Below, piece by piece: positions 32,426-40,038 of a DNA stretch of 59,776 bases. The translations under genes were made by a program, and so were the position numbers. The stretch's first letter is position 1; the number at the start of each line of letters is the position of its first letter. The notes under the pieces are model-generated. The model had not been told where the DNA came from. It ran no database searches and saw only the letters and a program-made list of their open reading frames with translations. The stretch lies in contig CAYWMD010000040.1 in assembly GCA_964458575.1 (NCBI GenBank), positions 1-59,776 on the forward strand, in the 5' to 3' direction. This DNA comes from CAYWMD01 sp964458575. GTDB taxonomy: Bacteria; Verrucomicrobiota; Verrucomicrobiia; Limisphaerales; JADLHS01.

Positions 32426-33226
32426 TCAGGTCCGAAGTTTCAATTGCCGTACGTAAGCCTTGTTCACCAAATAATTTTTCCCCAGCGCCTCGTGCAATGG
32501 ATCAAGCTCCGCGTTGCTGAAGCCGTAATGCAAATGTCTTCGCCAGCCTTCGGCGTATTTGAACTTCTTGGAAACACGGCCCACGAGACGGGCGTCCGAT
32601 TCGGCCTTGGCGAGGAAGGAATTCATTCCCTGACTCGCAACCAGCCAGTCCTGCTGACTCTTGTGTTCCGAAAGCGCGGCGCGTTTGATGTCGAGCAGCG
32701 AACCGACGTTCACAAACGACTCGGGAATCACGAGCTGGCGCAGCGGGTCGCGCATCGTGTGCGGGCTGGCGTGATAGATGGTGATGTCGTAGTCGGCCGT
32801 GGCGCGCGGCGGGATGGATTGGAAATTCGGCATGGCGTGCGCGAACGCAGCGGTGACGACCAACCGGCACGTGTTCGTGTGGTCTTCCATGTAGTCCGCC
32901 GGCGGGTGAGTGAGAATGACGGTCGGCTTCACTTCCCGAATCACTGCCGCGACACGGCGCACGAGTTTCAGGTCGTAAATGACCTCCATGTCGTTGCAGA
33001 TCGGCGGGTGATGGTGCGCACCAAGGACCCTGGCCGCGCGTTTGGCCTCGGCCAGGCGGATGCGGGCGAGTTCGCGCGGGCCGTATTGCTGGCTGCCGCA
33101 ATTGCCGTTGGCGACGTTGAAGTAGTGGATGTCCCAGCCGGCGCGTTTGAGCAGCAGGAGCGTGCCGGACATGTAGAATTCGATGTCGTCGGGATGCGCG
33201 CCGATGGCGATGGCGGTTTTCTTCAT
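32426..33226 (-). CDS. PIG-L/LmbE family deacetylase
   Basis: A 266-residue Zn-dependent deacetylase of the PIG-L (LmbE) family, which removes acetyl groups from GlcNAc-containing compounds. The N-terminal metal site AHPDD is at residues 10-14. A second ligand region is THPPADYMEDHTNTCRLV, with a His pair placed as in the family. There is no signal peptide, so it acts in the cytoplasm. It lies between a Gfo/Idh/MocA oxidoreductase and a NagB-like protein on the same strand. Together they could deacetylate, oxidise and deaminate an amino sugar, although an R1 repeat and a small-gene pair separate them. Confidence 0.88.
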   Translation of the reverse strand: MKKTAIAIGAHPDDIEFYMSGTLLLLKRAGWDIHYFNVANGNCGSQQYGPRELARIRLAEAKRAARVLGAHHHPPICNDMEVIYDLKLVRRVAAVIREVKPTVILTHPPADYMEDHTNTCRLVVTAAFAHAMPNFQSIPPRATADYDITIYHASPHTMRDPLRQLVIPESFVNVGSLLDIKRAALSEHKSQQDWLVASQGMNSFLAKAESDARLVGRVSKKFKYAEGWRRHLHYGFSNAELDPLHEALGKNYLVNKAYVRQLKLRT

Positions 33227-33227
33227 T

Positions 33228-33262
33228 GCGGATTGCAGATTGCGGATTGCGGACTGGCAGTT
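33228..33262. repeat. GATTGC direct-repeat block
   Basis: Direct repeats of a 6-9 base unit, GCGGATTGCAGATTGCGGAT and onward, at the 5' side of the PIG-L gene. The same motif in the same phase occurs inside the FdhF/YdeP gene at 41337-41367. Confidence 0.65.
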
Positions 33263-33273
33263 GGCGGAAGGGT

Positions 33274-33428
33274 CTCGCTCACCCTAACCCGCTTCCGCTG
33301 GGAGAGGGAACAGCCGTCGTGTGCTTCGGTGTAATTTGATAACCGTCCGGCAAACTCCGTCGCCGGATAAAGCGAAGGACTGGCGATGATTCCCCCTCTC
33401 CCAGCGGGAGCGGGCCGGGGTGAGGGAG
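33274..33428. repeat. R1 dispersed inverted-repeat element, copy 3
   Basis: Arms GCTTCCGCTGGGAGAGGGAA and the right-hand inverse, with the conserved inner CGGCAAACTCCGTCGC. Orientation matches copies 1, 2 and 4. It fills most of the gap between the PIG-L start and the Gfo/Idh/MocA stop. Confidence 0.9.
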
Positions 33429-33455
33429 CGGGCACGGAATTTTCCAAGCCCGCGT

Positions 33456-34490
33456 TCATTTCATCTCCGAAATGTTCACCGATCGGCCCAGTTCCGCCGA
33501 TTTGTCAGCGGCGAAAATCACTTCGTGCGAGCGCACAGCATCGGCCAGGCTCGTGAGCGGCATATCCTTGCCGGCGGCGAGCGCATTGAAGAACGCTTCG
33601 AACTGGGTTTGATACGGATGATCGGAGACGTCACCGGAATCGGTCAGCTTCATGGAAAGCTCGCTCCACTTTTGTTTGTTCACGCCGAGCTTCGTCGAAT
33701 GGAACTTGTTATCCAACAGCGAACCTTCGCTGCCGACCAGGTGCGTGTGGAAATAATATGGCTGGAGGCAGTCAATACAGGACGTGACTTTCGCCACGCG
33801 GCCATCCTTGAATTTCAAGATGGTCACGCTGGTGGTGGGATACTCGTATTTCTTGAGGTCGGCGTTGGCTGAGTGCGTCGCGTAACTGGAAACACTTTGC
33901 ACCTCGCCGCCCATGCAGAGCAGCAAAGCGTCCGACGCATGGCAACCCGCCGAGAGCAACGAACTCCCACCCAAACTCTTTTTCACGTTCCAACGAAACT
34001 GCCCATACCACGGCCCGATGCCGTGATAGTAATCCACCTCGCCGTAGTGAATTTTGCCCAACACACCGGAATCAATTACGGCCTTGGTGGTCAGGAACTG
34101 GCTGGAAAAGCGCACCTCGAAGCAGACGCAGGTTTTTACGCGGGCCTGCTTCACGGCCTTCTGCAACTTGCGAAGATCCTTCAAGTTCAAGCTGAGCGGC
34201 TTTTCGAGGATGAGATGTTTGCCGGCTTTCGCCGCTTGGATGGCCTGCTCGACGTGCTTCGCCGGATAGCTGGTGATCGAGACGGCGTGGATGTCCGGGT
34301 CGGCGAGCATCTCGTCCAAATTGCGGTAGACCGCGATGTCGCGCCCGTATTGCTGGCCGAGATCGGCGGCGTCCAACGCGCGCGACGAGCATACCGCCGT
34401 CACCTGGCCGAGCGTGGTGGCATTGATCGCCGGAATGTGAGCGGTGGCTGCCCAGCCGTACCCAATAATGCCGACATTGAATTTCTTCAT
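33456..34490 (-). CDS. Gfo/Idh/MocA family oxidoreductase
   Basis: A 344-residue NAD(P)-dependent sugar oxidoreductase. The Rossmann motif VGIIGYGWAA is at the N-terminus. The EKPLSLNLKDLRKL segment with its conserved Lys follows, and the C-terminal alpha/beta domain contains GGSSLLSAGCHASDALL with the expected His. No export signal is present, unlike many relatives in this phylum that carry a Tat signal. The ATG at 34490 is at the conserved start; upstream codons to 34556 add nothing. Its substrate is unknown; position next to a PIG-L deacetylase and NagB-like gene suggests an amino sugar. A fragment of a close relative's C-terminus survives at 30587-30658. Confidence 0.88.
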   Translation of the reverse strand: MKKFNVGIIGYGWAATAHIPAINATTLGQVTAVCSSRALDAADLGQQYGRDIAVYRNLDEMLADPDIHAVSITSYPAKHVEQAIQAAKAGKHLILEKPLSLNLKDLRKLQKAVKQARVKTCVCFEVRFSSQFLTTKAVIDSGVLGKIHYGEVDYYHGIGPWYGQFRWNVKKSLGGSSLLSAGCHASDALLLCMGGEVQSVSSYATHSANADLKKYEYPTTSVTILKFKDGRVAKVTSCIDCLQPYYFHTHLVGSEGSLLDNKFHSTKLGVNKQKWSELSMKLTDSGDVSDHPYQTQFEAFFNALAAGKDMPLTSLADAVRSHEVIFAADKSAELGRSVNISEMK

Positions 34491-34748
34491 CGCGAGAGAA
34501 CTTTTTGCAAAATTTGCGTTGCGCGACATGCGACAAGCTTTGCGCGAGGTTGTCAAAGGAAAAGCTCAGCTCACCGGAAGCTCAAAGCCAAAAAGCCAAA
34601 CTCGACGGACGACGCAAATGCCAAACTCCGCATGCTTCACGGTCAGGAAATTCCAAAACGGGGACTGGACACGTTCAGCGGCTTGGCCGTAGCAACTTCC
34701 CTCAAGCATTGAGCTTTGACCTTGGGTTGCCGGACGTCGGATGGCGGA

Positions 34749-35684
34749 CTACTTGTTTTCTTTGTCCTTCCGTTCCTGCTGTTCCTGCTGCTGCTTCTGC
34801 AACTTTTCCACGTCCTCCGCCTTGATGGTTTCAATCTTGGCGCCCTTCTTCATTTCGTCCAACGAGGGGACCTTGATAATGTCGCTGGTCAGTGGAGGGT
34901 GGGGATTGGCGGTGGCGGCGGGCGGCGGGGGCGCCGATTCCACGGAGACCAGTTCCACTTCAAAAATCAGCGCGGTATTCGGGCCGATTTGTCTTTGCGG
35001 GAAACCCATCAAGCCATAGGCAAGGTCGGACGGAATAAACAACTTCCACTTCGCGCCGGTTTTCATGTGCGTCAGTGCCTCGGTCCAGCCGCGGATGACG
35101 CCGTTGGCCGCGAACGTGGCCGGCTGGTTTGTGGGCGAACGGTCGAACTCCGTGCCGTCAACCAGTGTCCCCCGATAATTCACCGTCACCCGGTCCTCGG
35201 GTTTGGGAGTCTGGCCATCGCCTTCGGTCAGCACCTGGTATTGCAGGCCGCTGGGGAGCGTGATGACGCCGGGCTTGTCTTTGTTGGCGGCGAGGAACGC
35301 TTCACCCTCCTTGCGATTCTTTTCGCCCAGTTGCCGCTGTTTCTCATGCTGCCGGGCCATGACTTCCTGGCGGAGCTTGGTGAAAATTTCGCGCAAATCC
35401 TGGTCCGTCAACAAGCCTTTGCCGCCCGCGGTCCCGTCCTTGAGGCCGCGCAGGACCATGTCCGGGTCCACCTCAATCTCGGATTGGCGCAGGCGGTTGC
35501 CCGAATCCAGACCGATGGCGTAACTCAACTTTTCCTTTTCGTTCTTGAACTCGGACCCGGCGCCCCCGGCGGCCGAGCCGGTCTTGGCCTTGTCGGTTTG
35601 AACCGGTTTGGCGTCGTCGGCCCAAGCCGCAAGGGAAACCACCACGGCAAGCAAGGTGACCATCGCAATCTGTTTCGTGTTCAT
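34749..35684 (-). CDS. Secreted FKBP-type peptidyl-prolyl cis-trans isomerase
   Basis: A 311-residue exported folding helper. Residues 1-22 are a signal peptide (IAMVTLLAVVVSLAAWADD). An FkpA-type N-terminal dimerisation region follows (KEKLSYAIGLDSGNRLRQ, about 50-125). The FKBP domain, about 140-240, has VTVNYRGTLVDGTEFDRS, VIRGWTEAL and IPSDLAYG. The C-terminal tail is unusual: a proline-rich stretch, then a charged Gln/Lys/Glu coiled end (KLQKQQQEQQERKDKENK). The ATG at 35684 was chosen for the signal peptide; the frame runs open to 35852. It is 59 bases downstream of the response-regulator stop. Confidence 0.93.
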   Translation of the reverse strand: MNTKQIAMVTLLAVVVSLAAWADDAKPVQTDKAKTGSAAGGAGSEFKNEKEKLSYAIGLDSGNRLRQSEIEVDPDMVLRGLKDGTAGGKGLLTDQDLREIFTKLRQEVMARQHEKQRQLGEKNRKEGEAFLAANKDKPGVITLPSGLQYQVLTEGDGQTPKPEDRVTVNYRGTLVDGTEFDRSPTNQPATFAANGVIRGWTEALTHMKTGAKWKLFIPSDLAYGLMGFPQRQIGPNTALIFEVELVSVESAPPPPAATANPHPPLTSDIIKVPSLDEMKKGAKIETIKAEDVEKLQKQQQEQQERKDKENK

Positions 35685-35743
35685 AGTGGGGGGAATATTG
35701 GCAATCGTGGCGGGGAATTCAACCGCTTTCTGAAGCGCCGGGA

Positions 35744-37180
35744 TCACTGGATTTTCAACTCGCGCTGGATGCCAAATTTCTCGATGCGCTTGCGCAAGGT
35801 GGCCCGGGTGATGCCCAGCAGTTTGGCCGCCTGGACCTGGTTGTCGCCGCATTCCTTGAGCGCCTGGATGACCAGTTCCCGCTCCACGGTGGGGATGATT
35901 TTCAACTTCGGTTCGCGGCGGGCCAATTGAAACAACTGGCGGGCCAGGGTCGCCGCGTCGGAGGTCGCCGCCGAGCCCGGCGCTGCGGGCCCGGGTGCGC
36001 CCACGCCGGCCTGGCCGGAGATTTCCGGTGGCAGGTCGCCCGTCAAAATCGCGTCGCCCTTGGCCAGCACGTGCGCGCGGCGGATGGCGTTTTCCAGTTC
36101 GCGCACGTTGCCGGGCCAGTGATATTTCTCCATCGCCTTGATGACGCTGGTGGCGACGGATTTGGGCGGGCGTTGCTGGTCGCGCGCAATTTTTTTAAGG
36201 AAATAATTCACCAGCAACGGAATGTCCTCGCGCCGCTCGCGCAACGGCGGGATGTGGATGCGCACGACATTCAAACGGTAAAACAAATCCTCGCGGAACT
36301 GCCGGGCGGCCACGGCCTGTTCCAATGGCTTGTTCGTGGCAGCGATGACGCGCACATCCACCTTGATCGGCTGGTTGCCGCCCACGCGTTCGAACGTGCC
36401 CGATTGCAGAACGCGCAGGATTTTCGTCTGCGTGGCGGGCGTCATATCGCCGATTTCGTCGAGAAAAATCGTGCCCTTGTTGCATTGCTCGAACTTGCCG
36501 ATGCGCTGCATGGTGGCGCCGGTGAACGCGCCGCGTTCGTGGCCGAAGAGTTCACTTTCGAGCAGTTGTTCGGGAATCGCGGCGCAGTTCACGGCCAGGA
36601 ACGGCTGCGCGTTGCGGGTGCCGTGATGGTAAATGGCGCGCGCAACGAGTTCCTTGCCCGTGCCGCTTTCGCCGGTGATCAGCGCCGTGGCGTCCGACGC
36701 AGCCAGCTGGCCGATGAGCTTGAACACCTGTTGCATCGAGGGCGCGCCGCCCACGAATCCGAGTTCGTAATCCTCCGATTCCAACAGCGGCTGGTACGAC
36801 ACGACCTGTTTCATGTCGCGCGCCGCCTTGAGGGCGTTTGCGATGAGCTCCTTCAGCTTGGGAACATCGAACGGCTTGAGCAGATAATCGTAGGCGCCCA
36901 GCTTCATCGCCTCAATGGTCGTCTGCGTCGTGCCGTAGCCGGTCATGAGGATGACCAGGAGTTTCGAGTCCATCTGCCGGATGCGGCGCAAGGTCTCGAG
37001 GCCGCTGATGCCGCCCATGCGGATGTCCATGAGGACCAGATCGGGTTTGAACTGCGGAATGAGTTTCAGGCCTTCCTCGCCGCTCGACGCGGTGGCGAGC
37101 TCGATTTCTGGCGAATCAAAAATGCGCCGGAACGAGTATTGCACGTCCGTCTCGTCGTCAATCAACAGCAGTTTGCTCAT
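35744..37180 (-). CDS. NtrC-type sigma-54-dependent response regulator
   Basis: A 478-residue transcription activator. The receiver domain (1-120) has the acidic pair IDDE, phospho-acceptor Asp52 in VLMDIRM and the conserved Lys in LLKPFD. The AAA+ domain (about 140-380) has Walker A GESGTGKE, the sigma-54 contact loop GAFTGA, and Walker B FLDEIGDM. A Fis-type helix-turn-helix ends the protein (QVQAAKLLGITRATLRKRIE). An Ala/Pro/Gly-rich linker of about 25 residues separates ATPase and DNA-binding parts. It should activate sigma-54 promoters after phosphorylation; no kinase is adjacent, so it is orphan here. Confidence 0.95.
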   Translation of the reverse strand: MSKLLLIDDETDVQYSFRRIFDSPEIELATASSGEEGLKLIPQFKPDLVLMDIRMGGISGLETLRRIRQMDSKLLVILMTGYGTTQTTIEAMKLGAYDYLLKPFDVPKLKELIANALKAARDMKQVVSYQPLLESEDYELGFVGGAPSMQQVFKLIGQLAASDATALITGESGTGKELVARAIYHHGTRNAQPFLAVNCAAIPEQLLESELFGHERGAFTGATMQRIGKFEQCNKGTIFLDEIGDMTPATQTKILRVLQSGTFERVGGNQPIKVDVRVIAATNKPLEQAVAARQFREDLFYRLNVVRIHIPPLRERREDIPLLVNYFLKKIARDQQRPPKSVATSVIKAMEKYHWPGNVRELENAIRRAHVLAKGDAILTGDLPPEISGQAGVGAPGPAAPGSAATSDAATLARQLFQLARREPKLKIIPTVERELVIQALKECGDNQVQAAKLLGITRATLRKRIEKFGIQRELKIQ

Positions 37181-37343
37181 CGGGTTCCTAACTCAGACAC
37201 CGCGCAGGATAGCGAAGCGCCGCGACAGGAACAGGCAATTTTGAGGAAGCGTTCCCGGGATGTGGCCACGCCGGTTCAATCGCGGATCGCCCACCTTGGC
37301 GGGCCGGCGACCGGCGCGAATAAAGGTTTCCGCCCGGAGCGGC

Positions 37344-38486
37344 TTACGCCGGCGTGTGCTTGAACTTGCGCGCGCGGCCGAAGTTGACCCATTCCACCAC
37401 GTAAAGGTCGCCAAGCGAATCCACGCACATCGCGTGCGGCGCAAAAAACTTGTCGGGGTTCGCATCCGCCAGTTCGCGCGATGCCTTCATGCTGCCGTTC
37501 GGAATGTCCTTCCCGTCGCCCAGTTGGGCCACAACCTTGTCGTTCGCATCGAAGATGGTTACCCGGCTGGCGAGGTCAGGGATGTAGAGATGACCCTTGT
37601 GTTGATAAAAGCAACACGGATTGCGCACGTCACCAGCCAGGGTGCGCTTGTAGTTCAATTCGAGGTCGAAGACTTCAACCCGGTCGTTGTGCCGGTCCGC
37701 GATGTAAACTTCCGGCTCGGCGCCCGGCCGCAACGTATTGACCCAGACTCCGTGGCAGGTGTTGAACGTGCCGTGGGGCGCCTTCGGCCCGACCGCGTCC
37801 TTGGGTGTCCGTTCGCCGATGGTCTTGAGGGGTTTGAAATTCTTGTCGAAGCGAGTTACGCGCTGGCTGCCGTACCCGTCCACGATGTAAATGTCCCCGT
37901 TGGGCGCGACCGCCACGTCGGTGGGATTCGTCCATTCAAACTTCTGCGAGCTTGAATCCTCCTTCGCGACGTTGCCGATGGTATAGAGGATTTTGCCATG
38001 CAGATCGGTCTTGTAAACGCGCCTGCCGAGTTTGGGGCCTTCCTTGTTCGTGCTGGCGTTTTCAGTGAAGTAAAGAAATTCGCTCCCGCCTTCCTTGCTC
38101 CAATACACGCAGTGCGCCGTGTCCTTCACCTGCGCCGCCGTATAGCCCACGTGCTCGGCGAAATCATTGCTCCAGGTCTCCAGCAACTTGCCGTGGCGAT
38201 CGAACACGGCCACGCACGGATTGGTGGAGCGCGACGTGACATAAATCCGGTCCTTGGAATCCACCACGATGCCGCAACCGAACCCGTAATTCATCCCTTC
38301 GGGCAGCTTGCCCCAATTCTCGTCCAGCGTGTAAGTCCATTGGCCGCTGCCAATGCGCGCGGGCGCAGGTTTTTCCTTGGCGAGCGCCGGCATTGCGGCC
38401 ACCAAACCCGCGGCGGCGACACTCGTGGTTTTCAGAAAATCCCGCCGGGTCAGCCGGCGCGGAAAGAGGTATTCTTTGGTCTGCAT
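37344..38486 (-). CDS. Tat-exported NHL-repeat beta-propeller protein
   Basis: A 380-residue periplasmic protein. The N-terminus has a twin-arginine signal (RRLTRRDFLKTTSVAAAG) ending near residue 36. The mature part is a six-bladed propeller of NHL-type repeats: IVVDSKDRIYVTSR, DVAVAPNGDIYIVDGYGSQR, PEVYIADRHNDRVEVFD and CVDSLGDLYVVEW. Similarity extends to peptidyl-alpha-hydroxyglycine lyase-type propellers, but catalytic metal ligands cannot be confirmed by eye. The start at ATG 38486 gives the signal directly. It may bind or process a secreted ligand; function is unknown. It has its own spacing from neighbours and a terminator-like hairpin just upstream belongs to the DUF5069 gene. Confidence 0.82.
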   Translation of the reverse strand: MQTKEYLFPRRLTRRDFLKTTSVAAAGLVAAMPALAKEKPAPARIGSGQWTYTLDENWGKLPEGMNYGFGCGIVVDSKDRIYVTSRSTNPCVAVFDRHGKLLETWSNDFAEHVGYTAAQVKDTAHCVYWSKEGGSEFLYFTENASTNKEGPKLGRRVYKTDLHGKILYTIGNVAKEDSSSQKFEWTNPTDVAVAPNGDIYIVDGYGSQRVTRFDKNFKPLKTIGERTPKDAVGPKAPHGTFNTCHGVWVNTLRPGAEPEVYIADRHNDRVEVFDLELNYKRTLAGDVRNPCCFYQHKGHLYIPDLASRVTIFDANDKVVAQLGDGKDIPNGSMKASRELADANPDKFFAPHAMCVDSLGDLYVVEWVNFGRARKFKHTPA

Positions 38487-38546
38487 GATCGGTCTTTCGT
38501 TGGGTGCTGAAACAGGAGTAGGGCGAGGCCGGGGCATTGTCCAGCA

Positions 38547-38580
38547 GCAAAAAACCGGCGCGAAATTCTCCGCGCCGGTT
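38547..38580 (-). terminator. Rho-independent terminator after the DUF5069 gene
   Basis: On the minus strand a perfect 10-bp stem AACCGGCGCG/CGCGCCGGTT with an 8-base loop runs into a TTTTTT tract. It starts 20 bases after the DUF5069 stop. It is the clearest intrinsic terminator in the window. Confidence 0.85.
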
Positions 38581-38600
38581 CGTGGTTAAAACTGCTTCGC

Positions 38601-39041
38601 TTACTTCAACACCGCTTGGTGGAATTCACACCAATCGTCCAGGTTGTTGAGGTTGATGGCGTCCTTGAACGCGCTGGCGTCATCGGGCAGGCCGTTGGCG
38701 CTCAGGATGGATTTGCGCGTGCCGTCGTCGTGGTTGTAACCGCGGATGGCGGCGTTGAGCTTCTCAATCGAGGCCTTGTCCAGCTTCGTACCGCTTTTCT
38801 TCACCCAAGCTTCGAACTGCGGATACGTGGGTTTGCTGTTCTTGATGAACGCGAGCACCGCGTCGCGATTCAGGCCCAGGCCGTCAATGACCATCTGGTC
38901 GTAGCCCTTGCCTGCGCCGGGATAACCCGGGGCGAGTTTGCCGACCGCTTCGAGGGAAGCCTTGAGCCAGAGCCGTGGCAGATGCAGCACACCCAGCGGA
39001 CCCGCCACTCCGGAACTGATGAGAGGAACAATCGTATTCAT
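38601..39041 (-). CDS. DUF5069 domain protein
   Basis: A 146-residue protein matching DUF5069, a small helical family common in Verrucomicrobiota. Features are GVLHLPRLWLKASLEAVGKL near the N-terminus, the ILSANGLPDD motif and an end with NLNNLDDWCEFHQAVL. There is no signal peptide or membrane segment. No function is known for the family. The gene is single, with an intrinsic terminator 20 bases after its stop and about 70 bases to fdhD on the other side. Confidence 0.85.
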   Translation of the reverse strand: MNTIVPLISSGVAGPLGVLHLPRLWLKASLEAVGKLAPGYPGAGKGYDQMVIDGLGLNRDAVLAFIKNSKPTYPQFEAWVKKSGTKLDKASIEKLNAAIRGYNHDDGTRKSILSANGLPDDASAFKDAINLNNLDDWCEFHQAVLK

Positions 39042-39114
39042 AGTTTAATTTGCTTTTTTCAATGGGTTAACAGCCGAAAGCTTAGGCAAAGTGGCATTTG
39101 GGTCAACGCGAATT

Positions 39115-40038
39115 TCAGCTTCCTTTCTGAACGCGCCCGCATCCGGCATACAGATTCATCGTTTGGCCCCGCAAGAACCCGATGAGTGTTTGCCCGCTTT
39201 CCCGCGCAAAATCCACCGCCAGCGACGACGGTGCGGACACGGCGCACACGATGGGAATCCGCGCCGCCAGCGCCTTTTGCATGATCTCGAATGACGCGCG
39301 GCCGCTGACGAGCAAAATGTGTGAATCAAACGGCAGTTTGTTCTCCAGCAAACCGTGACCAAGCACCTTGTCCACCGCGTTGTGTCGGCCGACGTCCTCA
39401 CGCAGGACAATCAATTTCCCGCTCGTGTCGAACACCGCCGCGGCGTGCAAACCGCCGGTTTGAGCGAAGGTCTGTTGCGCCGCGCGCATGAGCACCGGCA
39501 AACGGGCAAGCGTCTTTATCCCAACCGTGGTGCGCGACTTCACTTGCGGAAAATGCTGATGCACGGACTCGATGGACGCCTTGCCGCACATACCGCAACT
39601 CGACGACGCAAACACGTGGCGCGTGAGTTGGGTGAAGTCCAGTTTCACGGAGGGCGACAGAATAACGTTCACCATGTTGGCAGGCGCGGTAGCCGTGCGG
39701 CAGTTCAGAATCTCAATCAAATCGTCCCGACTGCGGATGATGCCTTCGCTGAGCAAAAAGCCCGCGGCGAGTTCCTTGTCGTGCCCTGGCGTGCGCATCG
39801 TCACCGCCACACTGCGGTCCCGCACGCGAATTTCCAGCGGCTCTTCCACAGCGAGCGCGTCGGTCCCCGCCGTCAGTGGCGCATCGCCACTTCGGCGGAC
39901 GATCTTCGTGAAAATTGCCGCCGGTTGTGTAGGTGCGAGCTTTCCCCTTTCCCCATTTCCTCCCTGCGCGCTGACAGGCAAGTCGCGCTGTCCCACTTTG
40001 GTTGCGGCATCGCCGCGTTGCGTTTTTTTGCGGCTCAC
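39115..40038 (-). CDS. fdhD: Formate dehydrogenase accessory sulfurtransferase FdhD
   Basis: A 307-residue protein that transfers sulfur from a cysteine desulfurase to the molybdenum cofactor of formate-dehydrogenase-type enzymes. The key SSCGMCGKAS loop, with cysteines near residues 147 and 150, is intact. VEEPLEIRV, FLLSEGI and LREDVGRHNAVDKV are the other family motifs. The first 45 residues are polar and variable. Translation begins at GTG 40038, overlapping the stop of the FdhF/YdeP-type gene by four bases (GTGA). This coupling makes the molybdoenzyme its likely client. Confidence 0.95.
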   Translation of the reverse strand: MSRKKTQRGDAATKVGQRDLPVSAQGGNGERGKLAPTQPAAIFTKIVRRSGDAPLTAGTDALAVEEPLEIRVRDRSVAVTMRTPGHDKELAAGFLLSEGIIRSRDDLIEILNCRTATAPANMVNVILSPSVKLDFTQLTRHVFASSSCGMCGKASIESVHQHFPQVKSRTTVGIKTLARLPVLMRAAQQTFAQTGGLHAAAVFDTSGKLIVLREDVGRHNAVDKVLGHGLLENKLPFDSHILLVSGRASFEIMQKALAARIPIVCAVSAPSSLAVDFARESGQTLIGFLRGQTMNLYAGCGRVQKGS

